Below, piece after piece: positions 4,653 through 5,854 of a stretch of DNA of 5,854 nt. How positions within the stretch are numbered: the first letter of the stretch is position 1; every line of letters begins with the position of its first letter. The notes beneath the pieces were generated by a model. The model worked only from the letters and a program-made list of their open reading frames with translations, had not been told where the DNA came from and searched no databases. A program made the translations under genes and the position numbers. The stretch comes from JANNAT01 sp031422555 (GTDB lineage: Bacteria; Pseudomonadota; Alphaproteobacteria; Rhodobacterales; Rhodobacteraceae), in NCBI GenBank assembly GCA_031422555.1, contig JANPLZ010000177.1:1-5854 (forward strand), given 5' to 3'.

Positions 4653-5854
4653 ATGGCAGTTCAAGTCTTAATGCCGGCCCTTTCGCCCACGATGGAAGAA
4701 GGCACGCTGGCGAAATGGTTGGTCAAAGTCGGCGATGTGGTCAAATCCGGCCAGATCATCGCCGAAATTGAAACCGACAAGGCAACGATGGAATTCGAGA
4801 CCGCCGATGAGGGCATTGTCGGGCAAATCCTGATCGCCGAAGGGTCAGAAGGCGTCAAAGTGAACACCCCGATCATGGTTTTGGTCGAGGCAGGCGAGGC
4901 TGTGGGGGCAACCCCGGCGGCGGCGGCCCCGGTGGCGGTTGCGGCTTTGGCCCCGGTTGCCGCGACTTTGTCGGCAAGCATTTCGGTGCCTGCCGCCGCG
5001 GCGGTGGTTGTGGTCGCTGCACCGGATTGGCCCGAAGGCACGGCAATGAAAACCATGACCGTGCGCGAGGCCCTGCGCGAGGCAATGGCAGAGGAAATGC
5101 GCGCCAATCCGACCGTCATGCTGATGGGCGAAGAGGTGGGCGAATATCAGGGGGCCTACAAGATCAGCCAGGGTTTGCTGGATGAATTTGGCCCAAGGCG
5201 GATCGTTGACACGCCGATCACCGAGATGGGCTTTACCGGTATCGCGGTGGGCGCGGCTTGGGGCGGGTTGCGGCCTATCGTTGAATTCATGACGTTTAAC
5301 TTTGCCTTGCAAGCCATTGATCACCTTCTTAATTCTGCCGCCAAGACCAATTACATGTCGGGCGGGCAACTGGGCTGTCCGGTGGTGTTTCGCGGCACCA
5401 ATGGGGCTGCGGCCCGGGTTGGCGCGCAGCACAGTCAGGATTTCGCGGCTTGGTACGCGGCGATCCCGGGATTGAAAGTGGTGATGCCCTATTCGGCGTC
5501 CGACGCGAAGGGCCTGCTGAAACAGGCGATCCGCGACCCGAATCCGGTGATCTTTCTGGAGAATGAGATCCTCTACGGCCAGACCTTCGAGGTTCCCGCG
5601 ATAGAGGATTTAACAATTCCCTTCGGCAAGGCCCGCATCTGGCGCGAGGGCAAGGATTGCACGATCGTCTCCTTCGGCATCGGGATGAGGTATTCCTTGG
5701 AAGCCGCTGATATCCTTGCCAAAGACGGGATTTCGGTGGAGGTCATCGACCTGCGCACTTTGCGCCCGTTGGACTATGACACGGTGCTGGCTTCGGTGAT
5801 GAAGACCAACCGCTGTGTGACGGTGGAGGAAGGTTTCCCGGTCGGCTCCATCGG
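4653..5854 (+). CDS. pdhB: Pyruvate dehydrogenase E1 component, beta subunit with N-terminal lipoyl domain (partial)
   Basis: The frame is open for 400 codons to the right edge with no stop, so the C-terminus (perhaps 50-60 residues by family comparison) is missing. Residues 1-80 are a biotinyl/lipoyl domain; the lipoylated lysine is Lys43 in IETDKATMEFE (39-49). An Ala/Val/Pro linker covers about 83-124. The E1 beta part starts near PDWPEGTAMKTMTVREAL and shows MGEEVGEYQGAYKISQGL (158-175), DTPITEMGF (186-194), VEFMTFNFALQAID (210-223), RVGAQHSQD (255-263, with active-site His260), PGLKVVMPYSASDAKGL (272-288), NPVIFLENE (297-305) and EVIDLRTLRPLD (363-374). The lipoyl fusion is known in alphaproteobacterial E1 beta. 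The linker is unusually hydrophobic (AAAAVVVVAAP), and Thr249 replaces the usual Pro in the FRGPNG loop. It is in an operon with pdhA; the E2 gene is expected next. Confidence 0.96.
   Translation, partial: MAVQVLMPALSPTMEEGTLAKWLVKVGDVVKSGQIIAEIETDKATMEFETADEGIVGQILIAEGSEGVKVNTPIMVLVEAGEAVGATPAAAAPVAVAALAPVAATLSASISVPAAAAVVVVAAPDWPEGTAMKTMTVREALREAMAEEMRANPTVMLMGEEVGEYQGAYKISQGLLDEFGPRRIVDTPITEMGFTGIAVGAAWGGLRPIVEFMTFNFALQAIDHLLNSAAKTNYMSGGQLGCPVVFRGTNGAAARVGAQHSQDFAAWYAAIPGLKVVMPYSASDAKGLLKQAIRDPNPVIFLENEILYGQTFEVPAIEDLTIPFGKARIWREGKDCTIVSFGIGMRYSLEAADILAKDGISVEVIDLRTLRPLDYDTVLASVMKTNRCVTVEEGFPVGSI

Noticed and set aside
4845..5432. Long minus-strand open frame (195 codons) opposite pdhB
   Set aside because: It is a shadow of GC-rich codon bias on the opposite strand, His/Arg/Gly-rich without domain character, and fully covered by a strongly supported pdhB.
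1..5854. A novel defence, mobile or biosynthetic system
   Set aside because: All coding space is taken by housekeeping genes in an order usual for the lineage; no transposase, repeat array, toxin-antitoxin pair or unknown gene was found.

Overview
This window reads as ordinary core chromosome of an alphaproteobacterium, most likely of the Rhodobacteraceae (Roseobacter/Rhodobacter group). The reasons are the GC-rich coding style, the gene order (peptidyl-prolyl isomerases divergent from pgk, then a class I aldolase, an FtsB-like gene and pdhA-pdhB), and a PdhB with a lipoyl domain fused to its N-terminus, which is characteristic of alphaproteobacteria. No mobile element, CRISPR array, tRNA or rRNA was seen.

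Layout. On the minus strand, reading leftwards from about 600, there is a cytoplasmic cyclophilin-type peptidyl-prolyl isomerase (91-597). An 11-base overlap then leads into a second gene (1-101, cut by the window edge) of which only a signal peptide and a short mature stretch are visible. A 123-base divergent intergenic region (598-720) separates these from the plus-strand genes. Those are pgk (721-1899), a DhnA/FbaB-type class I fructose-bisphosphate aldolase (2047-2976), a hairpin terminator (3033-3067), a 100-residue FtsB/DivIC-like septum protein (3153-3455), a 196-base regulatory region rich in dyads (3456-3651), pdhA (3652-4641) and pdhB (4653 to beyond the right edge).

How the genes fit together. 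Pgk and the aldolase catalyse adjacent parts of the triose-phosphate section of glycolysis/gluconeogenesis. PdhA and PdhB form the E1 component of pyruvate dehydrogenase, which carries pyruvate into acetyl-CoA. The window is therefore a central-carbon cluster with a small cell-division gene inserted. pdhA and pdhB are 11 bases apart and certainly co-transcribed; the E2 gene is expected just past the right edge. pgk and fba are 147 bases apart and may be separate units.

I found no previously undescribed system. The signals most worth a second look are non-coding: a 24-base CG-centred dyad overlapping a plausible pdhA promoter, two further dyads upstream of it, a possible family-wide intergenic motif after ftsB, and a CG-centred inverted repeat ahead of fba. 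Within the proteins, the hydrophobic Val/Ala-rich PdhB linker and a Thr in its usually Pro-containing FRGPNG loop are the only oddities.
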